Source: Coriobacteriaceae bacterium (GTDB lineage: Bacteria; Actinomycetota; Coriobacteriia; Coriobacteriales; Coriobacteriaceae). From it: 44,046 bases of DNA. Below, piece by piece: positions 15,160 to 24,483 of this stretch (positions are counted from its first letter, which is position 1; every line of letters starts with the position of its first letter). The translations under genes were made by a program, and so were the position numbers. The notes under the pieces are model-generated. The model searched no databases, was not told the DNA's origin, and saw nothing but the letters and a program-made list of their open reading frames with translations. Where the stretch lies: the NCBI GenBank assembly GCA_902362275.1, contig CABIWB010000002.1, positions 168,706-212,751 on the forward strand, given 5' to 3'.

Positions 15160-17940
15160 ATGGATGGTCCAAGCGTGAGTCTCGGCAGCAAACTATCCGA
15201 TACAAAGGTCTCCTTTGCGATATTCAAGCGCGACATTAAGCGACTGCTTCTGAACCCCGTCGCCTTGGTGGTTACCCTCGGCGTGTGTGTTATTCCCTCG
15301 CTGTATGCCTGGTACAACATCGTGGCTAACTGGGATCCGTATGGAAACACCCAGGGCATTAAAATCGCTATCGCCAACAACGACCGGGGAACCCAAAACG
15401 ACATGGTGGGCGAGCTTAACGCGGGCGACAAGGTTGTCGATCAGCTCAAGGAAAACGATCAGCTGGGCTGGACCTTCGTCGACTCGGCGGCCGACGCCAA
15501 AGAGGGCGTCGAGAGCGGGGAATACTACGCGGCGATCGTAATCCCCAAGAACTTCTCCGACAATCTTGTCTCGATGCTCGATGGCAATTACCATCAGCCG
15601 AAACTCACCTATTACGTCAACGAGAAAAAGAGCGCCATTGCGCCCAAGGTCACCGATACCGGTGCCAACACCATCGAGGGGCAGATCAACTCGGAGTTTG
15701 TCTCCACGGTGGGCGAGACCGTAGCGGGCATCGCCAAGGATGCCGGCATCGATTTTAAGGATAAGACCGCCCAGGTTCAGGATTCACTGACGAGTTCGGT
15801 GTCCGAGGCATCCGGTACCTTGAGCGAGGTTCGCGATTCGATCAACGACATGAACACCGCTATCGACAAAACGAGCGGTGCTATCGCCTCGGCGGATGGG
15901 GCGCTGGCCGGTTTGCAGGGTCAGACGCCTTCGCTGACTCAAGCGATCTCCCAAGGCAACGACCTGTTGGGCGAAGCTCGCACCACCGCGGGCAAATCGA
16001 TTACCTCGCTCTCTAAGGCGCTTTCGGAGGGAAGCGTTGCACTGTCCAAGACGTCGGCTTCGGCGAACGCTGCGGTCGGAAAGATGGCGGGCGCCTTGAC
16101 GTCTACGACCACTCGCATCGACAATTCGCTCGAATCGCTTCAAACGACAATTGACCACAACAACGCGCTGCTCGACCGCCTGCAGAAGTTGGCGGACAGC
16201 GTGCCGACGGGTTCGGAGGAAATCAACGCGCTCATCGCGTCGACGATCGATACGCTTCGAGGACAAAACGAAAGCCTCCAGGCCGTCAAGGACAATCTCT
16301 CGGCACAGTCGAGTGCTATTGCGAATGACGCTTCGGCCGTTTCGGGCGCCAGCGACGCTATCAATACTGCAATTCAGACCGGCACGACCAACATTAGCCA
16401 GGCTCAGACGGATCTTGGTCAAAATGCGCTGCCGAAGGCTTCCAGCGCGCTCGACTCTTTCTCGGTTGTATCGGGCGACCTAACCGGTATCGTGTCGGGC
16501 CTCACGCCTACAATCGCCAATGCGCGCGGTACGCTATCGCAGCTCGATGCCACGCTCAAGCAGGCCAAGACCACGCTGTCCCAGACCGATACCTCGCTTG
16601 CCAAGGTCCAGGACAGGCTTGCAACCGCCGCTAACGACATCGCGGCGCTGCAGACCTCTGAGTCTATGGGCGAGCTGGCCGACCTGATGGGCGTCGACGT
16701 GGACGACGTGGCGGACTTTATGGCGTCCCCTGTTGAGCTGACGTCCAAGTCAATCTATCCGGTCAAAAGCTTTGGTTCGGGCATTGCCCCGTTCTATACC
16801 AACCTGGCACTTTGGGTGGGTGGCTACGTGCTCATCGCTATCTACAAGCTCGAGGTCGACCGCGAAGGCATCGGCAGCTTTACCGCGCGTCAGGGCTACT
16901 TTGGCCGCTGGCTGCTCCTGGTGCTCCTGGGCGCGTTGCAGGCCATCATCGTTACGGTGGGCGATTTGGTGATCGGCGTGCAATGCGTCAACCCGCTGCT
17001 GTTCGTGCTGGGCGGTATCGCCATCTCGTTTACGTACGTCAACATCATCTATGCGCTGTCCACCACGTTTAAGCATATCGGCAAGGCAATCGGCGTCATT
17101 CTCGTCATCGTGCAGATCCCGGGTTCGTCGGGCATGTACCCCATCGAGATGATGCCCGGCTTCTTCCAATGGCTGCATCCGCTGCTACCCTTTACCTACG
17201 GCATCAATCTGCTGCGCGAGACCGTCGGCGGCATGTACTCGTACAACTACCTGTTCAACCTGTGCATCTTGGGCGTGTTCCTTGCCATCGCACTCTTTAT
17301 CGGCTTGCAGCTGCGTCCGCTGCTGCTCAACCTCAACCTGCTCTTTGATAAGCAGCTTTCCACGACGGGTATGATGATCTGCGAGTCCAATGACCTGCCG
17401 CGCCAGCGCTACTCGCTGCGCACGGCCATGCGCGTCATGCTCGATTCCGATTCGTATCGCCGCGAGCTGCTCGAACATGCAGTGGCTTTTGAGCATCGTT
17501 ACCCGTACTACATCAAGGGCGGCTTTGCTGCCGTGGTGGGCGTGCAAGTGCTGATCTTTGTGCTCTCGACGGTTCTCGATGTCGACAATAACGGCAAAAT
17601 CATCTTGCTGGTCATTTGGATTATCTCCGTCATTGTCATTTGCGGCTGGCTGATCAATATCGAGTACATCCGTGCAAGCCTCAACACCCAGATGCGCATC
17701 TCGGCGCTTTCGGACGAGGACCTGCGCCGCGAGATGCGCGAGCACACAGCGGCGATCCCTGCCGCCCGTCGCATGTTTGGCCTGAATGCCAGCGAGCGAG
17801 GCTCTAAATCCAAGGATCAGGCTGTCGACCAGTCCATTCACCACGATATGCACCATGTGCCCGCGAACGGGGACGACACATTTGTGATGAATGAGGATGG
17901 CGTCCCGCTTGGCAAGCACTCAAAAGGAGGTGAGGCATAA
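15160..17940 (+). CDS. YhgE/Pip-family membrane protein, first of a tandem pair
   Basis: A 926-residue protein. One N-terminal transmembrane segment (PVALVVTLGVCVIPSLYAWY) is followed by the family signature NWDPYGNT, a long extracytoplasmic region (~60-530) rich in Ser/Ala/Thr with coiled-coil character, and a C-terminal ABC-2-like block of about six membrane helices. An extra hydrophobic pair and a ~90-residue charged tail extend it beyond its neighbour. Family members (phage infection protein Pip, YhgE, related to EsaA) act at the cell surface; transport or secretion roles are inferred. Start: ATG 15160 or GTG 15175, the latter with GGATGG 7 bases upstream. The next gene starts immediately after the stop codon. 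Confidence 0.85.
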   Translation: MDGPSVSLGSKLSDTKVSFAIFKRDIKRLLLNPVALVVTLGVCVIPSLYAWYNIVANWDPYGNTQGIKIAIANNDRGTQNDMVGELNAGDKVVDQLKENDQLGWTFVDSAADAKEGVESGEYYAAIVIPKNFSDNLVSMLDGNYHQPKLTYYVNEKKSAIAPKVTDTGANTIEGQINSEFVSTVGETVAGIAKDAGIDFKDKTAQVQDSLTSSVSEASGTLSEVRDSINDMNTAIDKTSGAIASADGALAGLQGQTPSLTQAISQGNDLLGEARTTAGKSITSLSKALSEGSVALSKTSASANAAVGKMAGALTSTTTRIDNSLESLQTTIDHNNALLDRLQKLADSVPTGSEEINALIASTIDTLRGQNESLQAVKDNLSAQSSAIANDASAVSGASDAINTAIQTGTTNISQAQTDLGQNALPKASSALDSFSVVSGDLTGIVSGLTPTIANARGTLSQLDATLKQAKTTLSQTDTSLAKVQDRLATAANDIAALQTSESMGELADLMGVDVDDVADFMASPVELTSKSIYPVKSFGSGIAPFYTNLALWVGGYVLIAIYKLEVDREGIGSFTARQGYFGRWLLLVLLGALQAIIVTVGDLVIGVQCVNPLLFVLGGIAISFTYVNIIYALSTTFKHIGKAIGVILVIVQIPGSSGMYPIEMMPGFFQWLHPLLPFTYGINLLRETVGGMYSYNYLFNLCILGVFLAIALFIGLQLRPLLLNLNLLFDKQLSTTGMMICESNDLPRQRYSLRTAMRVMLDSDSYRRELLEHAVAFEHRYPYYIKGGFAAVVGVQVLIFVLSTVLDVDNNGKIILLVIWIISVIVICGWLINIEYIRASLNTQMRISALSDEDLRREMREHTAAIPAARRMFGLNASERGSKSKDQAVDQSIHHDMHHVPANGDDTFVMNEDGVPLGKHSKGGEA

Positions 17941-20130
17941 ATGAAGAACATCCTGCATCTGTTTAAGCGTGACGTCCAAAACGTGTCTCACTCTGTGATC
18001 GGCTTGGTTGTCGTGATGGGCCTCATTATCGTACCGTGCCTGTACGCGTGGTTTAACATCGCCGGCAGCTGGGATCCGTACGGCAACACCGGCAATCTTA
18101 AGATCGCCGTGGTCAACACCGATGAGGGTTACGAGAGTGATCTGATCCCCGTCGAGGTCAACGTGGGCGAAAATGTGACCGCCACCCTGCGCGGCAACGA
18201 GAGCTTTGATTGGGTTGTGCTCAACAATCGAGACAAGGCTATCGAGGGCGTCGAATCGGGCGCATACTATGCGGCTGTCGTTATCCCTAAGACGTTTAGT
18301 GCCGATATGATGACGCTCTTCTCGACCGACGTGAAACATGCCGATATCGAGTTCTACGAGAACCAGAAGGCCAACGCCATCGCCCAGATCGTGACCGAGA
18401 AGGGCTCGAGTGCTGTTCAGAACCAGGTCAACGAGACCTTTACCGAGACCATCACGACGATCGGCCTTAAGACGGTGTCCAGCCTGCTCGATTACATGAG
18501 CACCGATCAGGTCAGCAACTTTATCGCCAACCTGTCCTCGACGCTTGGCGACTCGGTTCAGGACCTGCAGGACATCAAGGCCAGCGCTACTTCGCTTGCG
18601 GGTATTTTGAGCTCCACGTCCGATTCGCTGACGTCGGCGGGCGGCTTGCTCAAGCAGACCGGAACTACCGAGCAGTCGGTGAAACAGCTGATGGAGCATG
18701 CCAAGAGCGGTATCGGTGATTCGGAGCAAGCGCTCAAGGCTGCTAGCGATGCCATCGATGCCGCGATTGATGGAAGTGCCGGGTCGTTCGACAACGTGTC
18801 CACCGAGCTCGCAAAGGCCTTTGACGCCGCGAACCAGCATGTCGATCTGACGGTATCGCAACTCAACGATGGCGCCGCGTCGCTCAACGCGCGCGCCGAT
18901 GAGATTGACGCTGCTGCCGATAAGCTCCGCAGCCTTGCCGGCCAGGTGGGCAACGATAAGCTCAAGGAAGGTCTCGAGTCTGTTGCGACGTCTCTTGGCG
19001 GAACTGCGGAGGAGTACCGCAACAATGCCAAGGAGCTGATGGGCATCGCAGCGTCGCTCTCGGACAGCATGGCAAAGGTTAACGATGTCCGCGCCGAAAC
19101 CGACCAGGCGATCGCCGACGCCAAGGCGGGCGTCTCGGGTGCCAAGATCGATTACGACTCTACGTTCTCGGTCAAGGCAAAGGAGCTCAAGAAGACCATC
19201 TCGGGCGTTTTGGATTCGCTGAACGGTATTTCGAGCAATCTGGATAGTGCCGTGAGCGGCCTCATCGATGCATCCGGCTCGTTGGCGAAGGGCCTCTCCA
19301 AGGCCGCCAAGCTGGTCAACAAGGCTTCCGATCAGCTAGGTGAAGCGTCCGATAAGATCAGTGCCTTTAAAGACGAGCTCGATGGCGCCCTGATGTCGGA
19401 CGACCTTGCCACGATCAAGACGATGATCGGCAACGATCCCGAGGGTTTGGCCGTGTCGCTTTCCGGCCCCGTCGCGCTCGACCGCAAGCCGGTCTATCCG
19501 ATCCGCAACTACGGTTCGGCCATGGCGCCGTTCTACACGATTCTGTCGCTGTGGGTGGGCTCGATCGTGCTGGCGGCCATGATGAAGGTCTCGGTTGACG
19601 ATGAACTCATCAACGAGCTCATCCCCGTGCGCCTGCACGAGATCTACCTGGGCCGCTACCTGTTCTTTGGCGGTCTGGCCCTGCTGCAGGCGACACTCGT
19701 GTGCGCGGGCGACATCCTGTTCTTTGGCATCCAATGCGACAACCCGCTGCAGTTTGTACTTGCCGGCTGGGTCGCGAGTCTCGTGTTCTCCAATATCGTC
19801 TACACGCTCACCGTGTCGTTTGGTGATATCGGTAAGGCACTCGCCGTCGTGCTGTTGGTTATGCAGGTCGGCGGTTCGGGCGGTACGTTCCCCATCGAGA
19901 TGACCGGGCCTGTGTTCCAGGCGATATATCCGTTCCTGCCGTTTACTCACGGCATCAACGCCATGCACGCCGCCATGGCCGGCGCCTACCATATGGAGTA
20001 CTGGGTTGAGCTGGGTATTCTGGCGAGCTATCTGATTCCGTCGCTGGCCCTGGGCGTCGTCTTCCGCCGCCCGGTCATCAAAGCCAACGACTGGATCAAC
20101 GAAAAGCTGGAATCAACAAAGCTTATTTAG
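17941..20130 (+). CDS. YhgE/Pip-family membrane protein, second of a tandem pair
   Basis: 729 residues with the same plan as its neighbour: one N-terminal membrane helix (~20-40), signature SWDPYGNTGNLKIAVVNTDEG, a helical, low-complexity external domain (~190-500) and a C-terminal set of about six helices including FPIEMTGPVFQAIYPFLPFTH. GGAGGTGAG lies just inside the end of the upstream gene, and ATG 17941 follows its TAA with no gap, so the two are coupled. The pair probably forms a hetero-oligomer; this is inferred from coupling and shared architecture. Confidence 0.87.
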   Translation: MKNILHLFKRDVQNVSHSVIGLVVVMGLIIVPCLYAWFNIAGSWDPYGNTGNLKIAVVNTDEGYESDLIPVEVNVGENVTATLRGNESFDWVVLNNRDKAIEGVESGAYYAAVVIPKTFSADMMTLFSTDVKHADIEFYENQKANAIAQIVTEKGSSAVQNQVNETFTETITTIGLKTVSSLLDYMSTDQVSNFIANLSSTLGDSVQDLQDIKASATSLAGILSSTSDSLTSAGGLLKQTGTTEQSVKQLMEHAKSGIGDSEQALKAASDAIDAAIDGSAGSFDNVSTELAKAFDAANQHVDLTVSQLNDGAASLNARADEIDAAADKLRSLAGQVGNDKLKEGLESVATSLGGTAEEYRNNAKELMGIAASLSDSMAKVNDVRAETDQAIADAKAGVSGAKIDYDSTFSVKAKELKKTISGVLDSLNGISSNLDSAVSGLIDASGSLAKGLSKAAKLVNKASDQLGEASDKISAFKDELDGALMSDDLATIKTMIGNDPEGLAVSLSGPVALDRKPVYPIRNYGSAMAPFYTILSLWVGSIVLAAMMKVSVDDELINELIPVRLHEIYLGRYLFFGGLALLQATLVCAGDILFFGIQCDNPLQFVLAGWVASLVFSNIVYTLTVSFGDIGKALAVVLLVMQVGGSGGTFPIEMTGPVFQAIYPFLPFTHGINAMHAAMAGAYHMEYWVELGILASYLIPSLALGVVFRRPVIKANDWINEKLESTKLI

Positions 20131-20170
20131 TACAGCAACGTTAACGCTGATGCAGCGGTAATGCCAGCGA

Positions 20171-20307
20171 GCGAGCCGCATTTGCGCCAAGGTGACGTGA
20201 AATGAAAGGGCGCTGACCTTCTGGTCGCGCCCTTGAAGTTGAACGTCAGATTGGCGTGAATGCGGCTCGCGCAGTGTCGGCCGGTCCGCCGTTCGGTAGA
20301 ACGGCGG
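20171..20307 (+). ncRNA. Structured element A, copy 2 (candidate RNA or folded repeat)
   Basis: Outer stem 20171-20188 with 20253-20270 (18 pairs, two of them G-U); box AAGGTGACGTGAAA (20189-20202); inner hairpin AAGGGCGC/GCGCCCTT extended by GACC-TTCT-GGTC; box TTGAACGTCAGATTG (20239-20253); linker GCAGTGTCG; second hairpin CCGCCGTTC-GGTA-GAACGGCGG (20286-20307). Boxes, linker and apex match copy 1 while the stem sequences are unrelated, which is strong covariation. It starts 41 bases after the second YhgE/Pip stop codon and is inverted relative to copy 1. Confidence 0.65.
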
Positions 20308-20330
20308 AACAAAACGCTTTAGCGGACTGG

Positions 20331-20402
20331 ATTGCGATGCAGCGCTGGTTGTTGCTACAGTAGCGGGGCGTGTCGGGGGTCCGGTGCGCCCTGTTTTTAT
20401 TT
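20331..20402 (+). promoter_or_regulatory. EamA gene leader: possible promoter and hairpin with T-run
   Basis: TTGCGA and TACAGT near 20331-20361 are ~18 bases apart and form a weak promoter candidate. It is followed by a GC-rich region in which GGGGCG can pair with CGCCCT (about 20364-20394), then TTTTTATTT. As at htpG, a terminator-like hairpin would lie inside the leader. Evidence is modest. Confidence 0.35.
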
Positions 20403-20469
20403 GACCATGAGGCGGCACGCGGCCATGCGCGTGCGGACACCACGCCCAGACTGAGCGCGAGGATGCCCT

Positions 20470-21453
20470 ATGGCCCAGAATGCCGTTGATGAAATCGAAA
20501 ACATGCCTGATAGCCCTGTCGCACGGGAGGACCTGGGCGCCGGCGGCACCTCCCGCGGCGCCGGCGCGCGTTCTCCGTTCTTCTGGAAGTTCTTGCTGCT
20601 TTCGGTGGCGGTCATCTGGGGCTATTCCTTTACCACCATGAAAGATGCGCTCGACACCATTCCGGCGTTCGCGCTGATCTACGTTCGTTTCCTTCCGGCT
20701 TCGCTGGTTATGTTCGCCATCTTCCACAAACGCATCATCGCGCACTTTAATGCTCGCAACCTTATCGTCGGGCTTGGTATGGGCGCACTTATGTTTGGCG
20801 CGTACGGTTTGCAGACGATTGGCCTGGCACAGACCACGGCGGGCAAGAGTGCATTTTTGACGGGTACCTATTGCATCCTCGTGCCGTTTGCGAGCTATGT
20901 CCTGGGCGGAGAAAAGCTTACCCGTTACAACTTGGGTGCCGCATTGCTGTGCCTGGCGGGCATTGGCCTGGTGGCACTCGATAGCGTCGAGTTCAATGCC
21001 GGCGATGCCATTACGCTGGGCGGCGCGGTCTTCTTTGCCATCCAGATGGCGGTGACCGCCAAGTATGGCTGCAAGATGGATATCAACGTCATCACGTTTT
21101 GGATGTTTGTGGGCAATGGCGTTTTGAGCTTAATCACGTCGCTACTATTCGAGACTCAGGCGCCTCTGTCCGTGTGGACGCCGAGCTTTATCGGCGTGGT
21201 GGCCTTTCTCTCGGTGGGTTGTACGTGCGTAGCCCTGCTCGTCCAAAACGTTGGATTGGCGCACGTCCCGGCCTCGACGGGCTCGCTGCTCCTTTCGATG
21301 GAGTCCCCCTCGGGCGTGCTGTTCTCGGTGCTGCTGATGGGGGAGGCGCTTACCTCGCGCCTGCTTGCCGGCTTTGCGCTCATCTTTTTGTCGATTATCT
21401 TGAGCGAGACGCACTTCGATTTCTTGCGCCGAAAATCTCGCCCGCAATTGTAA
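20470..21453 (+). CDS. EamA/DMT-family transporter
   Basis: A 327-residue inner-membrane carrier with about ten transmembrane helices arranged as two EamA repeats; the first begins VIWGYSFTTMKDAL, a typical EamA opening. The N-terminal ~35 residues are a hydrophilic, Gly/Arg-rich tail. ATG 20470 has GCGAGGA upstream. Members export metabolites or amino acids; the substrate here cannot be told. An intrinsic terminator follows within 12 bases, so it is transcribed separately from the amidohydrolase gene. Confidence 0.9.
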   Translation: MAQNAVDEIENMPDSPVAREDLGAGGTSRGAGARSPFFWKFLLLSVAVIWGYSFTTMKDALDTIPAFALIYVRFLPASLVMFAIFHKRIIAHFNARNLIVGLGMGALMFGAYGLQTIGLAQTTAGKSAFLTGTYCILVPFASYVLGGEKLTRYNLGAALLCLAGIGLVALDSVEFNAGDAITLGGAVFFAIQMAVTAKYGCKMDINVITFWMFVGNGVLSLITSLLFETQAPLSVWTPSFIGVVAFLSVGCTCVALLVQNVGLAHVPASTGSLLLSMESPSGVLFSVLLMGEALTSRLLAGFALIFLSIILSETHFDFLRRKSRPQL

Positions 21454-21464
21454 ACAACTTGTTG

Positions 21465-21491
21465 CGCCGCTCTCCCAGGGCGGCGTTTTTT
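21465..21491 (+). terminator. Terminator after the EamA gene
   Basis: CGCCGC (21465-21470) pairs with GCGGCG (21480-21485) around a short loop, followed by TTTTTT. It lies just after the EamA stop codon. Confidence 0.85.
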
Positions 21492-21569
21492 ATGTCATGC
21501 CCTTACAGTTATGCCTTGCACTTTAGGCTGTCAAAGTGCGTGCTGCAAAAACGTTACTGGAGGGCATCT

Positions 21570-22871
21570 ATGGCACCAGCTCTGTCCGATCTTCAACCGC
21601 AACCAGCGCCCAAGGCCACCACAGCGGCGCAGACCGCTATCGGCGATGGCCTGGTCAAAGAAGCCCAGGCATTTGCCGGTGAGCTTGCCACATGGCGCCA
21701 CAATCTCCATCAGATGCCCGAGCTCGGTAACAATCTTCCGCAGACGTCTGCCTATATCCAGGCACGTCTGGACGAGATGGACATCCCCCATACCACGCTT
21801 GTCGACGGCTCCTGTGTTGTTGGCCTGATCGGTGCCGGTGCGGCCGCGGCTGCTCAGGGCAATGGTGCGTGCGCAGACGAGCAGGCCGGTACGGTTATCA
21901 TGCTTCGCGGCGACATGGATGCCCTGCCCGTTGCCGAGGAATCGGGCGAGCCTTTCGCTTCCACCAACGGTTGCATGCATGCCTGCGGCCACGATATACA
22001 CGCGACGGCCCTGCTCGGCGCGGCCCGTTTGCTCAAGGCCCGCGAGGCCGAGCTTGTGGAGGCCAACGCCACGGTGAAGTTGCTGTTCCAGCCGGGTGAG
22101 GAGACCTTTGAGGGGGCACGCGCTGCCATCGCCGACGGCTTGCTCGAGAACCCGCGCCCCCAGGCTGCCTTTGCCATGCACGTCAACAGTCAATCGCCGC
22201 TCGGCCTGGTGCTCTATGGCAGCCCTGCACTTTCGGGTGTATACGGTTTTCGCATCACGCTCCAGGGCAAGGGTGGTCACGGGTCGAGCCCCGAGATTTG
22301 CATCGACCCCATCACGGCGGGCGTGCATGTGCACCTGGCGCTCCAGGAGCTTATCTCCCGCGAGGTGCCGGCGGCCAAGGAAGTTGCACTTACCGTGGGT
22401 AAGTTCGCTGGCGGCTTGGCGGCCAACGTCATCCCCGACACCTGCGTGCTCGAGGGAACGTTGCGCGGCTTCGATGTCGAGCTCATGGCTCACCTTAAGA
22501 CACGCATCGCGGAGGTCGTCAACGGCGTTGCCGCAACATATCGTACGCCGGCAACCATCGAGACGCTTTCGGACGTTCCGCCGCTCGTGCTCGACAGCGA
22601 TATGACCCAGGCCTCGCTTGGCTACGTGGGCGCGGTGCTGCCCAAGGCTGCCTTCCTGCCGCTATTCCACGCCATGGCGAGTGAGGATTTCGCACTTATC
22701 TCGAGCGAGATCCCAAGTGCGTACTTTACGGTGGGCGCGGCCGTGACCGATACGGACGAGCATTTTGCCCAGCATCATCCCAAGGCGCGCTTTAACGATG
22801 CCGAGCTTCCCCTCGGCGCCGCGGCTTATGCCGCCGTCGCTCTCGGATACATTGCGGACCACAAGGAGTAA
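21570..22871 (+). CDS. M20-family metallo-amidohydrolase (N-acyl amino acid hydrolase type)
   Basis: A 433-residue zinc-type amidohydrolase that cleaves N-acylated amino acids or small peptides in the cytoplasm. Metal-site motifs are visible: GDMDALP, MHACGHDIH, the catalytic GEET and a late HAMASEDF. A ~40-residue N-terminal extension precedes the usual start. ATG 21570 with GGAGGG (21559-21564) is chosen; the frame is open far upstream inside the EamA gene, which is a shadow. Three bases separate it from the MFS gene, so the two are probably one operon in which the carrier brings in the substrate or exports a product. Confidence 0.92.
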   Translation: MAPALSDLQPQPAPKATTAAQTAIGDGLVKEAQAFAGELATWRHNLHQMPELGNNLPQTSAYIQARLDEMDIPHTTLVDGSCVVGLIGAGAAAAAQGNGACADEQAGTVIMLRGDMDALPVAEESGEPFASTNGCMHACGHDIHATALLGAARLLKAREAELVEANATVKLLFQPGEETFEGARAAIADGLLENPRPQAAFAMHVNSQSPLGLVLYGSPALSGVYGFRITLQGKGGHGSSPEICIDPITAGVHVHLALQELISREVPAAKEVALTVGKFAGGLAANVIPDTCVLEGTLRGFDVELMAHLKTRIAEVVNGVAATYRTPATIETLSDVPPLVLDSDMTQASLGYVGAVLPKAAFLPLFHAMASEDFALISSEIPSAYFTVGAAVTDTDEHFAQHHPKARFNDAELPLGAAAYAAVALGYIADHKE

Positions 22872-22874
22872 TCC

Positions 22875-24179
22875 ATGTCCCAGCAATGTAAATTTTTCCC
22901 CGGCTGGCTCGTGGTGGCCTCCGGCTTTGTGATCATGGCCACGTGCTACACGATTTTCGTTAACTGCATGAGCCTGTTTCAGCCGCTCATCGTAAGCGAC
23001 CTCGGGATTACGCTTGCGCAGTACAACATCTCCAACGCCATCTCCACCGTGGTGAGCGTTATCGGCTCACTTGTCATTGGCCATGTCGCCGATAAGGTGA
23101 GTGGCCGCGTATTGGGCTCGCTCACCGTTATCGCTACCTCGGCGGTGCTCGCGGGCATGAGCTTCGTGGGTGAGCTGTGGCAGGTCTACGTGCTCTTTGC
23201 CGTCTCGGGCTGCTTTGCCGTCGCCTCGACCCGCCTGCTCATCAGCCTGGTGACCGCCAACTGGTTTACGGCCAAGCGAGGCCTTGCCATCTCCATCGCA
23301 CTTTCGGGCTCGGGCTTTGGCGGCGCTATTCTGTCTCCCATCGTGAGCTCGCTTATCGTGGGTGTTGGCTGGCGTTCCGCCTTCCTGGTGCTCGCGGCTA
23401 TCTGCATGGTGGCGGCGCTGCCCATCACGGCCTATTCCTTCCGCACCAAGCCTTCCGAGATTGGCCTGAAGCCGCTCGTCAAGAACCCGGGCGATCCGTC
23501 CGTCTCGACGGTCGGCGACAAGGACGAGCACACGGCGCCCGAGGTCAGTGTCGGTTGGTCTCGCATCAAGAAGAGCTCGGCGTTTTGGCTGCTTGTCGTC
23601 GCCTTCCTCTTTATGGGGCTCGTTAACGGCGCCATCTTGCCCAACCAGGTCACCAACATGACGAGCGTTACCGTCAACGGCGCCAAGATCGTCACGGGTG
23701 GCCACGACCCCATGTGGGCCGGTACGGTGCTTTCTGTCTACATGGTCACGGTCGTTATCGCCAAGATTTCGCTCGGTGCGATCTATGACCGCTTTGGCCT
23801 GCGCTTTGGCAATATCCTGGGCTCCGTTGCGTGTATTGTCGCCTGTGTGGCGCTGTGCTTCCCGACGACGGACCTTGGTCCTATTTTGGCCGCTGTGAGC
23901 TTTGGTATCGGAACGTGCATGGGCACCATCACGCCTACCATTGCCGCGTCCAAGCAGTTTGGTATGGCCGACCTCGGCAAGGTCACGGGCACCATTACCT
24001 CGCTCGAGATGGTCGGCGGCACCGTGGGCGCCATCGTCTCGGGCGTGCTGTTCGATGCCACGGGCTCCTTTGCGAGCACCTGGATTGTGTGCCTGGCATG
24101 CTCCGTTGTCATGCTCGTGTTCCTGCTGGCATCCGAGCCCATCGCCGCCAAGCTGCGCTCGAGCGTGGCAGGGGAGTAG
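22875..24179 (+). CDS. MFS transporter
   Basis: A 434-residue carrier with twelve predicted membrane helices in two six-helix halves and a central cytoplasmic loop (~190-225) rich in charged residues. The loop-2 motif GHVADKVSGRVLG matches the MFS G-x-x-x-D-[RK]-x-G-R pattern. The N-terminal GWLVVASGFVIMA and the overall look are close to the oxalate/formate-antiporter-like group. ATG 22875 has AAGGAG upstream. Operon with the M20 amidohydrolase suggests transport of an acylated amino acid, peptide or related acid; this is inference. Confidence 0.9.
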   Translation: MSQQCKFFPGWLVVASGFVIMATCYTIFVNCMSLFQPLIVSDLGITLAQYNISNAISTVVSVIGSLVIGHVADKVSGRVLGSLTVIATSAVLAGMSFVGELWQVYVLFAVSGCFAVASTRLLISLVTANWFTAKRGLAISIALSGSGFGGAILSPIVSSLIVGVGWRSAFLVLAAICMVAALPITAYSFRTKPSEIGLKPLVKNPGDPSVSTVGDKDEHTAPEVSVGWSRIKKSSAFWLLVVAFLFMGLVNGAILPNQVTNMTSVTVNGAKIVTGGHDPMWAGTVLSVYMVTVVIAKISLGAIYDRFGLRFGNILGSVACIVACVALCFPTTDLGPILAAVSFGIGTCMGTITPTIAASKQFGMADLGKVTGTITSLEMVGGTVGAIVSGVLFDATGSFASTWIVCLACSVVMLVFLLASEPIAAKLRSSVAGE

Positions 24180-24213
24180 ACGTACGTCACTCTTTTCTAT
24201 TTGCCCCGTTCTG

Positions 24214-24423
24214 TCCGTGGCTGCCCTGGAGGCCGAATAGATGCTCGTACCATCATTCGGTTTCCAAGGCGGCCACGGATCCACGAAATGATCCGTTTTC
24301 CTCCGTCCCCAACAGATCACGTGGTCCGAAGGGAACGGAGGAAAACGGATTACAAACAGCGGCGGCGCATCTGGCCGAACGAGTCCCCATACCCTCGTTC
24401 GGCCAGATGCGCCTCCGCTGTTT
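24214..24423. repeat. Three consecutive long hairpins (group D)
   Basis: D1: 24214-24238 with 24255-24279 (25 positions, mostly paired with G-U pairs and one mismatch). D2: ATCCGTTTTCCTCCGT (24291-24306) with its perfect complement at 24335-24350. D3: 24354-24383 with 24394-24423 (30 positions, one mismatch). They fill the whole space between the MFS gene and the hisS promoter. No protein is credible on either strand. They may be structured RNA, fold-back repeats or a transcription barrier; D2 and D3 loops both contain GTCCCCA. Confidence 0.6.
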
Positions 24424-24435
24424 GTGTTTGTGCCG

Positions 24436-24441
24436 TATAAT
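24436..24441 (+). promoter_or_regulatory. hisS -10 element
   Basis: A perfect TATAAT lies 42 bases before the hisS start. No good -35 is present; the upstream position is occupied by the right arm of hairpin D3 (24394-24423). No T-box sequence is seen in the leader. Confidence 0.6.
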
Positions 24442-24483
24442 GTCCACTACCTATGACGCGATACAAAAGAAAGGTGTTTGCCC

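Noticed and set aside
24424..24483. T-box leader for hisS
   Set aside because: No T-box core or specifier-loop arrangement is seen; the space before hisS is filled with simple long hairpins.
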